A stretch of 64,000 nucleotides of DNA from Ectothiorhodospira mobilis (GTDB lineage: Bacteria > Pseudomonadota > Gammaproteobacteria > Ectothiorhodospirales > Ectothiorhodospiraceae): assembly GCF_900114895.1 (NCBI RefSeq), contig NZ_FOUO01000006.1, positions 1 through 64,000 of the forward strand, read 5' to 3'. The notes beneath the pieces were generated by a model that was given only the letters and a program-made list of their open reading frames with translations, was not told the DNA's origin and did no database searches. The translations under genes and the position numbers were made by a program. Positions 8,521-16,453 of the stretch are shown piece after piece. Numbering within the stretch: position 1 is the stretch's first letter; each line of letters opens with the position of its first letter.

Positions 8521-9692
8521 TGGCCCGGGACCCCCTCGTCCAGGCGGCCGCCCCGGGCCAGGATCGCCGGCACCTGTGCCGGGTCGATGCCCGGCCCGTC
8601 GTCCTCCACCCGTACCTCCAGCCCGCCATCGTCGCCTTCCCGGGCCCGCACCCGCACGCGGCGGCGGCAGAACTTCCAGGCGTTGTCCATGAGGTTGCCC
8701 AGCAGTTCCATGAGATCCCCCTCGCTGCCGCGGAATCGTACCGCCTCCGGCACCTCCAGGGTGCATTCCACCCCGCGCCCGGCATAGACCTTGGCCAGGG
8801 AATCCGCCAGGCGGCGCACCACCGGCGCCACCGCCTGGGGGGCCGCCAGGGGGCTGCGGCCCGCGGTGCCGGCCCGCTGCAACTGGTAGGCGATGATACG
8901 GTCCATGCGCTCCAGTTGCTCCAGGGCCTGCCGGCCCGCCGCTTCCCCGGCCGTGCCCAGGGTCCCCCGCAGCACCGCCAGGGGCGTCTTCAGGCTGTGG
9001 GCCAGGTCCGCCAGGCCGTCCCGGTAACGGGCCTGGCGCGCCCGCTCCGCATGGATGAGGGCGTTGAGGTTGTCCGTCAGGGCGCGCAGCTCCAGGGGAT
9101 ACCCCCCGGCAAGACGGGACTGCTCCCCCCGCTCCATGGCCCGCAGCTCCCGGGCCACCCGCCGCAGGGGCTTCAGGCCCAGGTAGAGGGCCAGGGACTG
9201 GGCCGCCAGCAGCAGCACCGCCAGGGCCGCCAGCCAGCCCCAGAGGCTGCGGCGGTAGGAACGCAGCTGGGCCTCCAGGGCGGTACGATCCTCCGCCACG
9301 GTGAAGGTGAGGGGGACGTTGCCCTCACCGGTCTCCCAGGTCACCGTCATGCGGGCCATGAAGGGCGCCTCCCCGGCGGTGTCCGCGGCCTCCCCCAGGG
9401 ACGAGGGGGAACGCCACAGCACATCCCCGTCACCGCCGGTGATGCGCGCATAGAGCCCCGAATCGGGCAGGTTCAGACGGGCCTCCGGCAGGCGCTCGGG
9501 CAGGCGCACGTCACCATCGGCGTCCACCTCCACCGCCCCCATGAGCAGGTAGAGCTGGCCCTGCAGGCGCTGCATCACCGCCTGGGTGGCGCTGTCGCGG
9601 AAGGCCCGCTCCAGGGCCAGGGCCGTGAGCCCGGCGAACACCGCCACCACCAGGGCGGCGATGAGGCCCACGCGCAGGGTGAGGGAGTTCAT
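8406..9692 (-). CDS. PhoQ-like sensor histidine kinase
   Basis: The 428-residue membrane kinase starts at the ATG at 9692, overlapping the regulator stop by 4 bp (ATGA). It has an N-terminal helix (about 7-28), a periplasmic sensor, a second helix near 165-190, and a HAMP-like linker. The phospho-acceptor is in LADLAHSLKTPLAVL, and the ATP-binding part has LMDNAWKFC, VEDDGPGID and GQGIGMAVV. The HSLKTPL box and the fused layout resemble PhoQ-type kinases. The longer upstream frame is out of family and overlaps the regulator. Its last ~115 bp are duplicated at 7492-7606. Confidence 0.88.
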   Translation of the reverse strand: MNSLTLRVGLIAALVVAVFAGLTALALERAFRDSATQAVMQRLQGQLYLLMGAVEVDADGDVRLPERLPEARLNLPDSGLYARITGGDGDVLWRSPSSLGEAADTAGEAPFMARMTVTWETGEGNVPLTFTVAEDRTALEAQLRSYRRSLWGWLAALAVLLLAAQSLALYLGLKPLRRVARELRAMERGEQSRLAGGYPLELRALTDNLNALIHAERARQARYRDGLADLAHSLKTPLAVLRGTLGTAGEAAGRQALEQLERMDRIIAYQLQRAGTAGRSPLAAPQAVAPVVRRLADSLAKVYAGRGVECTLEVPEAVRFRGSEGDLMELLGNLMDNAWKFCRRRVRVRAREGDDGGLEVRVEDDGPGIDPAQVPAILARGGRLDEGVPGQGIGMAVVSEIVQAYGGRLQLDRSPEWGGAAWVLRLPG

Positions 9693-10375
9693 TGCGCCCC
9701 GCCGGGGACCAGGGTGAGGCGGTAGCCGCGGCCGCGCAGGGTCTCGATGGGGGCGAGTTGCCCGTCCGGGTCCAGCTTGCGCCGCAACCGGGCGATGAGC
9801 ACCTCCAGCACGTTGCTGTCCCGGTCCTCGTCGTGGGGGTAGAGATAGTCCGCCAGGGACTGGCGCGAGAGCACCTGTCCGGCATGGCGCGCCAGGTGCT
9901 CCAGCAGGCGGTACTCGAAGGTGGTGAGGGCCACGGGCCGGCCGTGCACCGTCACCTGCTGGGCGGCGGTGTCCAGCACCAGGGGACCCAGCACCAGGCG
10001 CCCGTCGGTGCTGCCGGCGGCGCGCCGGGCCAGGGCCTTGAGACGGGCCACCAGTTCCTCCATGTGGAAGGGCTTGACCAGGTAGTCGTCCGCCCCCGCC
10101 TCCAGGCCCTGCACCTTCTCCTGCCACTGCCCCCGGGCGGTGAGGATGAGCACGGGCAGGTCCCGCCCCGCGGCGCGCACCTGGAGGATCACCTCCAGCC
10201 CCGGCATCCCCGGCAGCCCCAGGTCCACCACGGCCACGTCGGCGGGGTATTCCATGAGCTGGAAGAGGCCGTCGCGGCCATCCCCGCTGGTGTCCACCAT
10301 CCAGCCCTCGTCCTCCAGGCGCTGGCGCAGCTGCGCCAGCAGGGCGGGCTCGTCCTCGATCACCACCACGCGCAT
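9689..10375 (-). CDS. OmpR/PhoP-family response regulator
   Basis: The 228-residue protein has a receiver domain (phospho-acceptor D51 in VVDLGLPGMPG; LTARG; KPFHMEE) and a C-terminal winged helix (LTTFEYRLLEHL, RRKLDPDGQ, TLRGRGYRL). It is the partner of the kinase that follows with a 4-bp overlap. A PepSY-domain gene lies 4 bp upstream. The order PepSY-regulator-kinase recurs in proteobacteria, and the small periplasmic protein often modulates the sensor or is part of its regulon. The specific stimulus cannot be read from the sequence. Confidence 0.92.
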   Translation of the reverse strand: MRVVVIEDEPALLAQLRQRLEDEGWMVDTSGDGRDGLFQLMEYPADVAVVDLGLPGMPGLEVILQVRAAGRDLPVLILTARGQWQEKVQGLEAGADDYLVKPFHMEELVARLKALARRAAGSTDGRLVLGPLVLDTAAQQVTVHGRPVALTTFEYRLLEHLARHAGQVLSRQSLADYLYPHDEDRDSNVLEVLIARLRRKLDPDGQLAPIETLRGRGYRLTLVPGGAQ

Positions 10376-10379
10376 GGCG

Positions 10380-10712
10380 TCACTGCCACTGGCCCGTGGC
10401 GGCGTCCACGCGGATATCCCGCACCCGCTGATCCTGCAGCAGCACGCGGATGCGATGCACCCGCTGGCCCTCCTCCTCCAGGGTCTCCGCCGAGAGCACG
10501 CGCCCGCCGGTGCGCGCCTGCACCTGCGCCACCGCCTCGTCCAGGGTCACCGGAGCCACCTCTGCGCCCTGCGGGGACCCGGCCTGGGCCAGGTGCGGTC
10601 CGGGGACCGGCTGGGCGGGGACGGCGCCGGCCCAAAGGCACAGGCACAGCAACAGACACAACATGCGCAACGGCGGGCGCGGAAAACGGCATGGGGAAGC
10701 GGGGCGTTTCAT
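10380..10712 (-). CDS. Exported PepSY-domain protein
   Basis: The 110-residue protein starts at the ATG at 10712 (MKRPASPC); a TTG at 10721 is an alternative. A hydrophobic signal segment (LRMLCLLLCLCLWAGAVPAQ) precedes one PepSY domain (PVTLDEAVAQVQARTGGRVL, ending VDAATGQW). PepSY domains are thought to modulate proteases or sensor kinases in the periplasm. The gene is the first of a three-gene minus-strand operon with the regulator (4 bp away) and kinase. Leucine and cysteine are concentrated in the signal core; a lipobox is not obvious. Confidence 0.78.
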   Translation of the reverse strand: MKRPASPCRFPRPPLRMLCLLLCLCLWAGAVPAQPVPGPHLAQAGSPQGAEVAPVTLDEAVAQVQARTGGRVLSAETLEEEGQRVHRIRVLLQDQRVRDIRVDAATGQWQ

Positions 10713-10782
10713 GGTCTCCAAGTCTAGCAGCAGGCATCCCCGAGGGCAGCGTGTCCGTGCCTCCCCGCCCCGGGAAGGCGGC

Positions 10783-11100
10783 TCAGAACCAGTGGCGATC
10801 GTTCAGGTTCAGATCCACCCGTGTGCGTGACCCGGCGCGGTGCAGATCCCCCCCGGTGTCGCGGCGGGGCGGCCGCATACGGCTGTCGCAGCCTTGGCGG
10901 TGCGGTCCGGCACAGGGATCCCGCTGCGCACCGGCACGGTGGCCGTGGGCCGGTGCCCACGGGGGCGGACCGGCGTGGGCGCCGGGATGTCCCCGGTCCC
11001 GGCCATGGCCGGGGGGATCGGCCAGGGCGGTGGAGGCGCCGAGGGCGGTCACCAGGGCCAGCCCCAGGGCGGCGAGGATGGGATGCTTGGAAGGGTGCAT
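10783..11100 (-). CDS. Small exported His/Pro-rich protein, unknown function
   Basis: The 105-residue frame has a good signal peptide (PILAALGLALVTALGASTAL, cleaving near ALA-DPP). Its start is supported by an AGGAG site nine bases upstream of the ATG at 11100. The mature part is rich in His, Gly, Pro and Arg (for example PPPWAPAHGHRAG), reminiscent of small periplasmic proteins with a PPPWAPAHG motif, but it soon becomes low in complexity and loses resemblance. The C-terminus (about 60-105) is unusual and may reflect a frameshift that changed an older protein. Confidence 0.5.
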   Translation of the reverse strand: MHPSKHPILAALGLALVTALGASTALADPPGHGRDRGHPGAHAGPPPWAPAHGHRAGAQRDPCAGPHRQGCDSRMRPPRRDTGGDLHRAGSRTRVDLNLNDRHWF

Positions 11101-11229
11101 GGTCGGATCTCCTGCGCAATCGTGTACAAGGCGAACCGGCCCCGATGTATGGCACCATGGGGCCTGTGACGGGTATACCGCCATCGGCATGAACCCGGGC
11201 TGAACCGCGCCCCCTGCAGTGGAGGCCCC

Positions 11230-11682
11230 ATGGACAAGACGGCATGGCTGGTCATCAGCGGCATCGGCCTGTTCCTGGTGGGGCAGTTCGCCCTCCTCTA
11301 CCACACCCGGGGCATGCAGGGGCGGATGCGCCGCCCGCAGACACCCCCCCATGAACCCCGGCAGGACCGATCCGCCATGAGCGAGACCCCTGAAAGCAGC
11401 GAAGACCTCCGCAACCGCCTCCGGCAGGAGACAGGGCCCATCGGCTGGGAGGAACTGCAACGGCACTTCGCCCGCGGCGCCGTGCTGCGGGTGGATGCCA
11501 GCCTGGACCTTTTGGACGCCGCCGAGGCCCTGGTGCGGGATGACCGCGACGCAGTGGCGGCCTACCTGGAGGCGGGCCGGCTGCTCCGGGCCACCACAGA
11601 GCACGCCCGCGACTGGGCCGCGCGCCAGGCCCGTTTCGAGGCCGTGGTGGTGGCCCCCTGGGTGCTGGTGCGGGAGCACTGA
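11230..11682 (+). CDS. DUF2288 protein with N-terminal membrane segment
   Basis: Residues 50-150 match the small DUF2288 family: LRNRLRQETGPIGWEELQRH, FARGAVLRVD, LDLLDAAEAL, and a VVVAPWVLVRE ending. The function of the family is unknown. Here the frame starts 49 codons earlier at an ATG behind a GTGGAGG site and encodes a hydrophobic helix (WLVISGIGLFLVGQFALLY) plus a basic linker. DUF2288 proteins are usually about 100 aa and soluble, so this is either a membrane-anchored fusion or a short membrane ORF followed by an internal start at 11377 (MSETPE). Both starts have plausible ribosome-binding sites. Confidence 0.72.
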   Translation: MDKTAWLVISGIGLFLVGQFALLYHTRGMQGRMRRPQTPPHEPRQDRSAMSETPESSEDLRNRLRQETGPIGWEELQRHFARGAVLRVDASLDLLDAAEALVRDDRDAVAAYLEAGRLLRATTEHARDWAARQARFEAVVVAPWVLVREH

Positions 11683-11815
11683 GCCCCTGGTCTTCCCTTC
11701 GGCGCGCCCGGTATCATCGCGCTACACTCGGTCAGACATCCGCCGGGCCGACCCGCCGCGCCCCGGCCGGCGGTGCGCAGCAACGCCCCGGCGGCGCGGT
11801 ATGCGGGGTGACATC

Positions 11816-12208
11816 ATGATGCAGCTCAATCCCAGCTTCGTGTGCTGGTTCATCGAGCACACCCGGGAGTTCCATGCCCAAGAGGATGTCCTGCTGCCGG
11901 AGGAGCCCGACGAGGGGGACGAGGACTGGATCGACGAGGCCCTGGCGGAACACGGGGAAAACGTCCTCTATCTGGAACTGAAGAACGCCGTGGATGACCT
12001 GGATCCCGGCTTCCAGGCCGAACTGGTGGCCCTCATGTGGCTCGGCCGCGGCGACTATGGGGCGGAGGAATGGAATGCCGCCCTGGTGGAGGCCCGCGCC
12101 GGCTGGAACCCGCGCACGGCGGACTACCTGCTGGCCACCCCCATGGCGGCCGACTACCTGGCCGAGGGGCTGGCCATGCTGGGGCACGACTGCGAAGACG
12201 AGACATAG
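11816..12208 (+). CDS. DUF3775-family protein
   Basis: The 130-residue acidic protein starts at MMQLNPSFVCWFIEHTREFH. The second half has the family-like stretch LVALMWLGRGDYG, then WNAALVEAR and TADYLLATPMAADYL. DUF3775 proteins are of unknown function and occur in alpha- and gammaproteobacteria. No membrane segment or signal peptide is present. The next gene (DinB-like) begins 16 bp downstream, so the two are probably co-transcribed; the acidic segment EEPDEGDEDWIDEA is notable. Confidence 0.75.
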   Translation: MMQLNPSFVCWFIEHTREFHAQEDVLLPEEPDEGDEDWIDEALAEHGENVLYLELKNAVDDLDPGFQAELVALMWLGRGDYGAEEWNAALVEARAGWNPRTADYLLATPMAADYLAEGLAMLGHDCEDET

Positions 12209-12224
12209 GAGACACCCGCAGCCG

Positions 12225-12728
12225 ATGGATGTGCTCTACACCCTGCGTGTCCAGGCCCGCTACAGCCGCTGGGCCAACGCCCAGTTGCTGGGGTTTTGCG
12301 ACACCCTGGAAGATGACGTGCGCAAGCGCCGCTGGATGGGGCCGCAGGGCTCCATCCACGGCCTGTTCAACCGCATGCTGCTGCTGGACCGTATCTGGCT
12401 GGGGCGCATGCTGGGCAAGCCCTACGGCCACCGGGACACCGACCAGATCCTGTACAACGACTACGGCCTGCTGCGGGCCGAGCGCATGCGCACGGACACG
12501 GAGATCATGAACTTCGTGCAGAACCTGGCGGAACCCAACCTGGACCGTCAGGTGACCTTCACCCTGGAATACGAACCCCGGGAGTGCACCCTGCAGTTGG
12601 GGGAATGCCTCATGAACCTGCTGCACCGGCAGAGCACCCAGCGCGGCCAGATCATGGCCCTGCTGCAGCAGTCGGACGTGGAACCCCCCACCCTGGACAT
12701 CGTCACCATGCCCGGCATGGCCGACTGA
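12225..12728 (+). CDS. DinB/YfiT-family putative metalloprotein
   Basis: The 167-residue protein matches the DinB four-helix fold: an N-terminal YSRWANAQLLGF helix, the first histidine region SIHGLFNRMLLLDRIWLGRM, and a C-terminal HRQSTQRGQI in place of the usual HxxxHRGQ. DinB proteins bind a divalent metal through three His. Some are thiol transferases, but most are uncharacterised. The substitution of HRQSTQ for a canonical double-His site suggests altered metal binding. It lies 16 bp after the DUF3775 gene and 26 bp before a hydrolase gene. Confidence 0.8.
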   Translation: MDVLYTLRVQARYSRWANAQLLGFCDTLEDDVRKRRWMGPQGSIHGLFNRMLLLDRIWLGRMLGKPYGHRDTDQILYNDYGLLRAERMRTDTEIMNFVQNLAEPNLDRQVTFTLEYEPRECTLQLGECLMNLLHRQSTQRGQIMALLQQSDVEPPTLDIVTMPGMAD

Positions 12729-12754
12729 GCCCCCCACCCTTTGCGAAGATCCCC

Positions 12755-13729
12755 ATGAAGCACCCCACCGCCCTGCGCTCCATCACCTACCACGGCCTGG
12801 AGGACGGGCCGCGGCTCATCGTCCTGGGCGCCGTGCACGGCAACGAGACCTGCGGCACCCAGGCCATCGGGCGCGTGCTGGCGGATCTGGACGCGGGGCG
12901 GCTGGAGCTGGCCCGGGGCCAGCTCACCTTCGTGCCCGTGGCCAATCCCCTGGCCCACGCCCTGGGGCAGCGCTCGGGGGAGCGCAACCTCAACCGCAAC
13001 TTTCGCATCAGCGCGCGCCCCGAGGACTTCGAGGACCGGGTGGCCAACCGCCTCGGCCCCCTGCTGCGGGACCACGACGTCCTCCTGGACCTGCACTCCT
13101 TCCACACCGCGGGCGAGCCCTTCGTCATGCTGGGCCCCCGGGACAACGACGGCGAACTGGAACCCTTTGACGGCGCCCGGGAGGAGGAGGCCCTGGCCCT
13201 GCGCCTGGGGGCGCGGCGCTTCGTGGAGGGCTGGCTGGACACCTACGCCCGCGGCGTGGCGCGGCGGCTGCGCAATCCCAACGCCTCCCTGCGGGCACAG
13301 ATGCTGAGCACCGATCCCGCCTACGGCGTGGGCACCACCGAGTTCATGCGCGCCCATGGCGGCCGTGCCCTCACCCTGGAATGCGGCCAGCACGACGACC
13401 CCAAGGCCCCCGAGGTGGCCCATCGCGCCATCCTCAACACCCTGGCCCACCTGAAGCTCCTGGACCGGCCCGATCCCCAGCCGGTGCGGGATGCCCAGGT
13501 GCTGCGGCTGGTGGAGGTGGTGGACCGGGAGCACCCGGAGGACACCTTCGCGCGGCCCTGGAAGAGCTTCGACCCCGTGGCCGCCGGCGAGGTCATCGGC
13601 CGGCGCGCCGGCGGCGAACCCGTCACCGCCCCCACCGAGGGCTTCATCGTCTTCCCCAATCCCAACGCCCAGCCGGGCAACGAATGGTTCTACCGGGCGG
13701 AGTTCAGCGACCGCTTCCAGGGCCGCTAA
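12755..13729 (+). CDS. Succinylglutamate desuccinylase/aspartoacylase-family zinc hydrolase
   Basis: The 324-residue M14-like enzyme has the zinc site GAVHGNETCGT (His and Glu) and a later LDLHSFHTAGEPFVM histidine, with NLNRNF substrate-binding arginines between. A smaller beta-barrel part closes the C-terminus (TAPTEGFIVFPNPNAQPGNE). The family removes acyl groups from amino acids (aspartoacylase, AstE) or edits related conjugates. No arginine-succinyl pathway genes surround it, so AstE is not implied. The start is the ATG at 12755, 26 bp after the DinB gene. Confidence 0.85.
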   Translation: MKHPTALRSITYHGLEDGPRLIVLGAVHGNETCGTQAIGRVLADLDAGRLELARGQLTFVPVANPLAHALGQRSGERNLNRNFRISARPEDFEDRVANRLGPLLRDHDVLLDLHSFHTAGEPFVMLGPRDNDGELEPFDGAREEEALALRLGARRFVEGWLDTYARGVARRLRNPNASLRAQMLSTDPAYGVGTTEFMRAHGGRALTLECGQHDDPKAPEVAHRAILNTLAHLKLLDRPDPQPVRDAQVLRLVEVVDREHPEDTFARPWKSFDPVAAGEVIGRRAGGEPVTAPTEGFIVFPNPNAQPGNEWFYRAEFSDRFQGR

Positions 13730-13743
13730 CGGACCCCCGGTTC

Positions 13744-14232
13744 CTACCCCCCGGTCCCTCCCGGGGCCGCATCCTGGCGGCGCCGCGCCACCCGGCGGGC
13801 GTGCTCCACCACCTTGAGCTGGGCCAGGGCGCGCAGCAGTTCGGCGTGGGCGGCGTCGCGGTCGCTGAACAGCACGCTCTCCTCCATGATCTCCCGGGCG
13901 CGGCGCTCCGCGGCCCGGGCGGCTGCCTCGTCGATCTCCTCACTGCGCAGGGCGGTGTCCGCCAGGACGATGGTGCGATCCGGCTGCACCTCCACCATGC
14001 CGCCGGAGACATAGAGGAAGTCCTCCTCCTGCCGTCCCTCGGGCAGGAAGCGGGCCACCCCGGGGAGCACGGGGGTGAGCAGGGGGGAATGCCCCGGCAG
14101 GATCCCCAGTTCCCCATCGACCCCTTTCAGGGTCACGCGGTGCACGGGGCCGCTGAAGAGCGCGGCCTCGGCGCTGACGATCTCCAGTTGCAGGGTGGCC
14201 TGCCGGGGTGCCCGGGCGGCAGCGTGGCTCAT
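13744..14232 (-). CDS. atpC: Stand-alone F1 ATP synthase epsilon-subunit homologue
   Basis: The 162-residue protein has the epsilon beta-barrel (LQLEIVSAEAALFSGPVHRV, GVDGELGILPGHSPLLT, YVSGGMVEVQPDRTIVLADT) followed by the two-helix C-terminal region. Epsilon normally couples F1 rotation and inhibits ATP hydrolysis. None of the other atp genes are present in the window. The gene overlaps the upstream cytidylate-kinase-like gene by 4 bp and so is translationally coupled to it. The C-terminus is longer than usual and very basic (HARRVARRRQDAAPGG). It may be a paralogue or the displaced sole copy; the sequence alone cannot tell. Confidence 0.8.
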   Translation of the reverse strand: MSHAAARAPRQATLQLEIVSAEAALFSGPVHRVTLKGVDGELGILPGHSPLLTPVLPGVARFLPEGRQEEDFLYVSGGMVEVQPDRTIVLADTALRSEEIDEAAARAAERRAREIMEESVLFSDRDAAHAELLRALAQLKVVEHARRVARRRQDAAPGGTGG

Positions 14233-14930
14233 GCCCGCCCCTCCCCGTGAAGGGCCCCATGGGGCAGCGGCACACCGGCGTCGGCCATGGCCTGCAGGAT
14301 CAATCGTGCCACCCGCTCCCAGTCGTGCAGCCGGTCGGTGTTGATGGTGAGGTCGAACTGGGTGGCGTCGTTGGTGCGCCGGCGCACCAGGTCCCAGAGG
14401 AACTGCTGGCGCTGGTGGTTGATGGTCTCCACCTTCTCCCGGGCCTCCGCCTCCGCCAGGCCCTCGGCGGCGGCCACCCGCGGGGCGCAGTAGCGGGGGG
14501 AACCGGCGATGCGCACACGAAAGGCGCCCCGGTCCCGCAGGAAGACATGGGCCCCCCGGCCCACGATCACCCCGCCCTCGGCGCTGAGGGCCAGCAGCAC
14601 GTCCACCAGGGCCCGGCGGTAGGCGGTGAGGTGATACACATCCCCCGAGAGCACGGAATAGATCCAGTGGGTCTTCCACGCCGAGACCTTCTCGTCCAGT
14701 TCCGCCAGCAGGGCGCGGTCCTGCTCCGCGTGCTTGGCCACCCGGTCCAGGATGGTCTCGTCGAAGGACGAGACCCCCAGGCGCCGGGCCAGGATGCGCG
14801 CCACCTCTTCGCCGCCGGCACCGTAGTCCCGGGAGAGGGTCACCAGGGGCTTGGCGGGGGATCCGCCGCCCTGGCGGCCGCGGATCTCGGTGCGGATGTA
14901 GCGTTGGATGAGGTCATTGACGTCGTGCAT
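14229..14930 (-). CDS. Cytidylate-kinase-like P-loop protein
   Basis: The 233-residue protein falls in the cytidylate-kinase-like family. The phosphate-binding loop is SRDYGAGGEEVARILARRLG, a Gly-rich loop without the standard Lys-Ser/Thr. It also has VIVGRGAHVFLRD and INTDRL strands, typical of the family members of unknown substrate. The start at 14930 (MHDVNDLIQRY) faces the CBS/DUF294 gene across 76 bp. It overlaps atpC by 4 bp (ATGA). True cytidylate kinase acts on CMP; the modified loop and location argue for a different or regulatory function. Confidence 0.75.
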   Translation of the reverse strand: MHDVNDLIQRYIRTEIRGRQGGGSPAKPLVTLSRDYGAGGEEVARILARRLGVSSFDETILDRVAKHAEQDRALLAELDEKVSAWKTHWIYSVLSGDVYHLTAYRRALVDVLLALSAEGGVIVGRGAHVFLRDRGAFRVRIAGSPRYCAPRVAAAEGLAEAEAREKVETINHQRQQFLWDLVRRRTNDATQFDLTINTDRLHDWERVARLILQAMADAGVPLPHGALHGEGRA

Positions 14931-15006
14931 GGGCCCCCCTGGCGCATGGAATGGGTCTGCCATGGTACAACGGCAGGACCGGCCCAACGACCGCCCGGAG
15001 GGAATC

Positions 15007-16437
15007 ATGCACGAGGAGATGCCCTATTTCCGTCCCGTGGGGGAGATCTGCCAGCGGCAGGTGATCACCTGCCTGCCCGGCGAAAACCTCGTGGATGTGG
15101 TAAAAAACATGAAGGCGCACAACATCTCCAGCGTCGTGGCCCTGGACGAGGGGGGCCGCCCCGCGGGCATCCTCACGGACCGGGATCTGCGCAACAAGGT
15201 GATCCCCTCGGGGCGCGATCCCGCCGCCTTCCGGGTGGAGGAGGTGATGTCCCGGCCGCTGGTGAGCATCGGCGAAACCGATGTCCTCTACGAGGCCCTG
15301 TACCGCATGTCCACCCGGGGGATCCACCGGCTGGTGGTGACGGACGCGCAGGGGGAGCTCAAGGGCATCCTCACCGACACGGATATCCTGCGTATGCAGA
15401 GCCATTCCCCACACCAACTGGTCCGGGACATTGAGCGCTCCAACAGCGTCGAGGACCTGCGGGCGATGCACACGCGCATCCAGGACCTGATCCTCCACCT
15501 GAGCGGAACCACCACCCCGGTGGCGGAGATGGTGCGGCTCATCGCCCGTCTCAACGATCACATCCTCATGCGCCTGATCCAGCTCCTGGTGAAGCGGGAT
15601 TTCCGCGACCTGCCCCGGGGGCTGGCCTTCGTGGTCATGGGCAGCGAGGGGCGCATGGAGCAGACCCTGTCCACGGACCAGGACAACGCCATCCTCTACG
15701 CCGACGGTCTGGACGACCACCAGGTGGACCGCATCCGCGCCTTCTCCGAGGCCCTCATCGCCGCCCTGGTGGAGATCGGTGTGCCCCCCTGCCCCGGCGG
15801 CATCATGGCCCGCAACGCCGCTTGGCGGCGCAGCCTCTCGGACTGGACCCACGAGCTGGACCGCTGGCTCACCACCCCCAGCCCGAAGAACATCCCCAAC
15901 GCCTCCATGTTCACGGACCTGCGCACCCTCTACGGCGATGCCTCCCTGGAACGCCGGCTCAAGGCCCACATCTACCGCCGCCTGGACGAGAACAAGCTCT
16001 TTGTCATGCGCATGGCCGAGAACATGCAGCGCTTCGCCCCGCCCCTGGGCTGGCGCGGCCGCATCAAGACCGGCAGCGGCGGCGAGGTGGACCTGAAGAA
16101 GGCCGGCATCTTCGCCCTCACCGACGGCATCAAGGCCCTGGCCCTGGAGGCCCACGCCCTGGACGGCGACACCCACCAGCGGGTGCAGACCCTGGTGAAG
16201 CAGGGCGTCCTGGAACGGGACCAGGCGGGGGACCTGCTGGAGAGCTTCGACTTCCTCGTGCTCATGCGCCTGCGCGGCCAGGTGCGGGCCATCCAGCGGG
16301 GGCGCAAGCCCGGCAACAGCGTGCGCCTCTCGGACCTCAGCCAGATGGAACAGGGCAAGCTGCGCATCGCCCTGGAGGACGTGGCCCGCTTCCAGCGCTT
16401 CGTTGCCAGCCATTTCAACCTGGGTCTGCTGCGCTAG
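15007..16437 (+). CDS. CBS-pair plus DUF294-type nucleotidyltransferase-like regulatory protein
   Basis: The 476-residue protein has a CBS pair (residues about 12-130; GILTDRDLRNKVI and GILTDTDILRMQ). It then has a nucleotidyltransferase-like DUF294 domain with FVVMGSEGRMEQTLSTDQDN, and the DUF294 C-terminal helical domain (LLESFDFLVLMRLRGQV). This architecture resembles the N-terminal part of GlnD-like uridylyltransferases and is thought to sense adenylates through CBS. The start at 15007 has a GGAGGG site. It is divergent from the kinase-like/atpC pair, so all three may report on energy state; that link is inference. Confidence 0.85.
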   Translation: MHEEMPYFRPVGEICQRQVITCLPGENLVDVVKNMKAHNISSVVALDEGGRPAGILTDRDLRNKVIPSGRDPAAFRVEEVMSRPLVSIGETDVLYEALYRMSTRGIHRLVVTDAQGELKGILTDTDILRMQSHSPHQLVRDIERSNSVEDLRAMHTRIQDLILHLSGTTTPVAEMVRLIARLNDHILMRLIQLLVKRDFRDLPRGLAFVVMGSEGRMEQTLSTDQDNAILYADGLDDHQVDRIRAFSEALIAALVEIGVPPCPGGIMARNAAWRRSLSDWTHELDRWLTTPSPKNIPNASMFTDLRTLYGDASLERRLKAHIYRRLDENKLFVMRMAENMQRFAPPLGWRGRIKTGSGGEVDLKKAGIFALTDGIKALALEAHALDGDTHQRVQTLVKQGVLERDQAGDLLESFDFLVLMRLRGQVRAIQRGRKPGNSVRLSDLSQMEQGKLRIALEDVARFQRFVASHFNLGLLR

Positions 16438-16453
16438 CCCGGGAATGACCGCC

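Noticed and set aside
13744-14232. A full atp operon near the origin, as in E. coli
   Set aside because: Only the epsilon homologue is present. No other ATP synthase subunit was recognised within the window.
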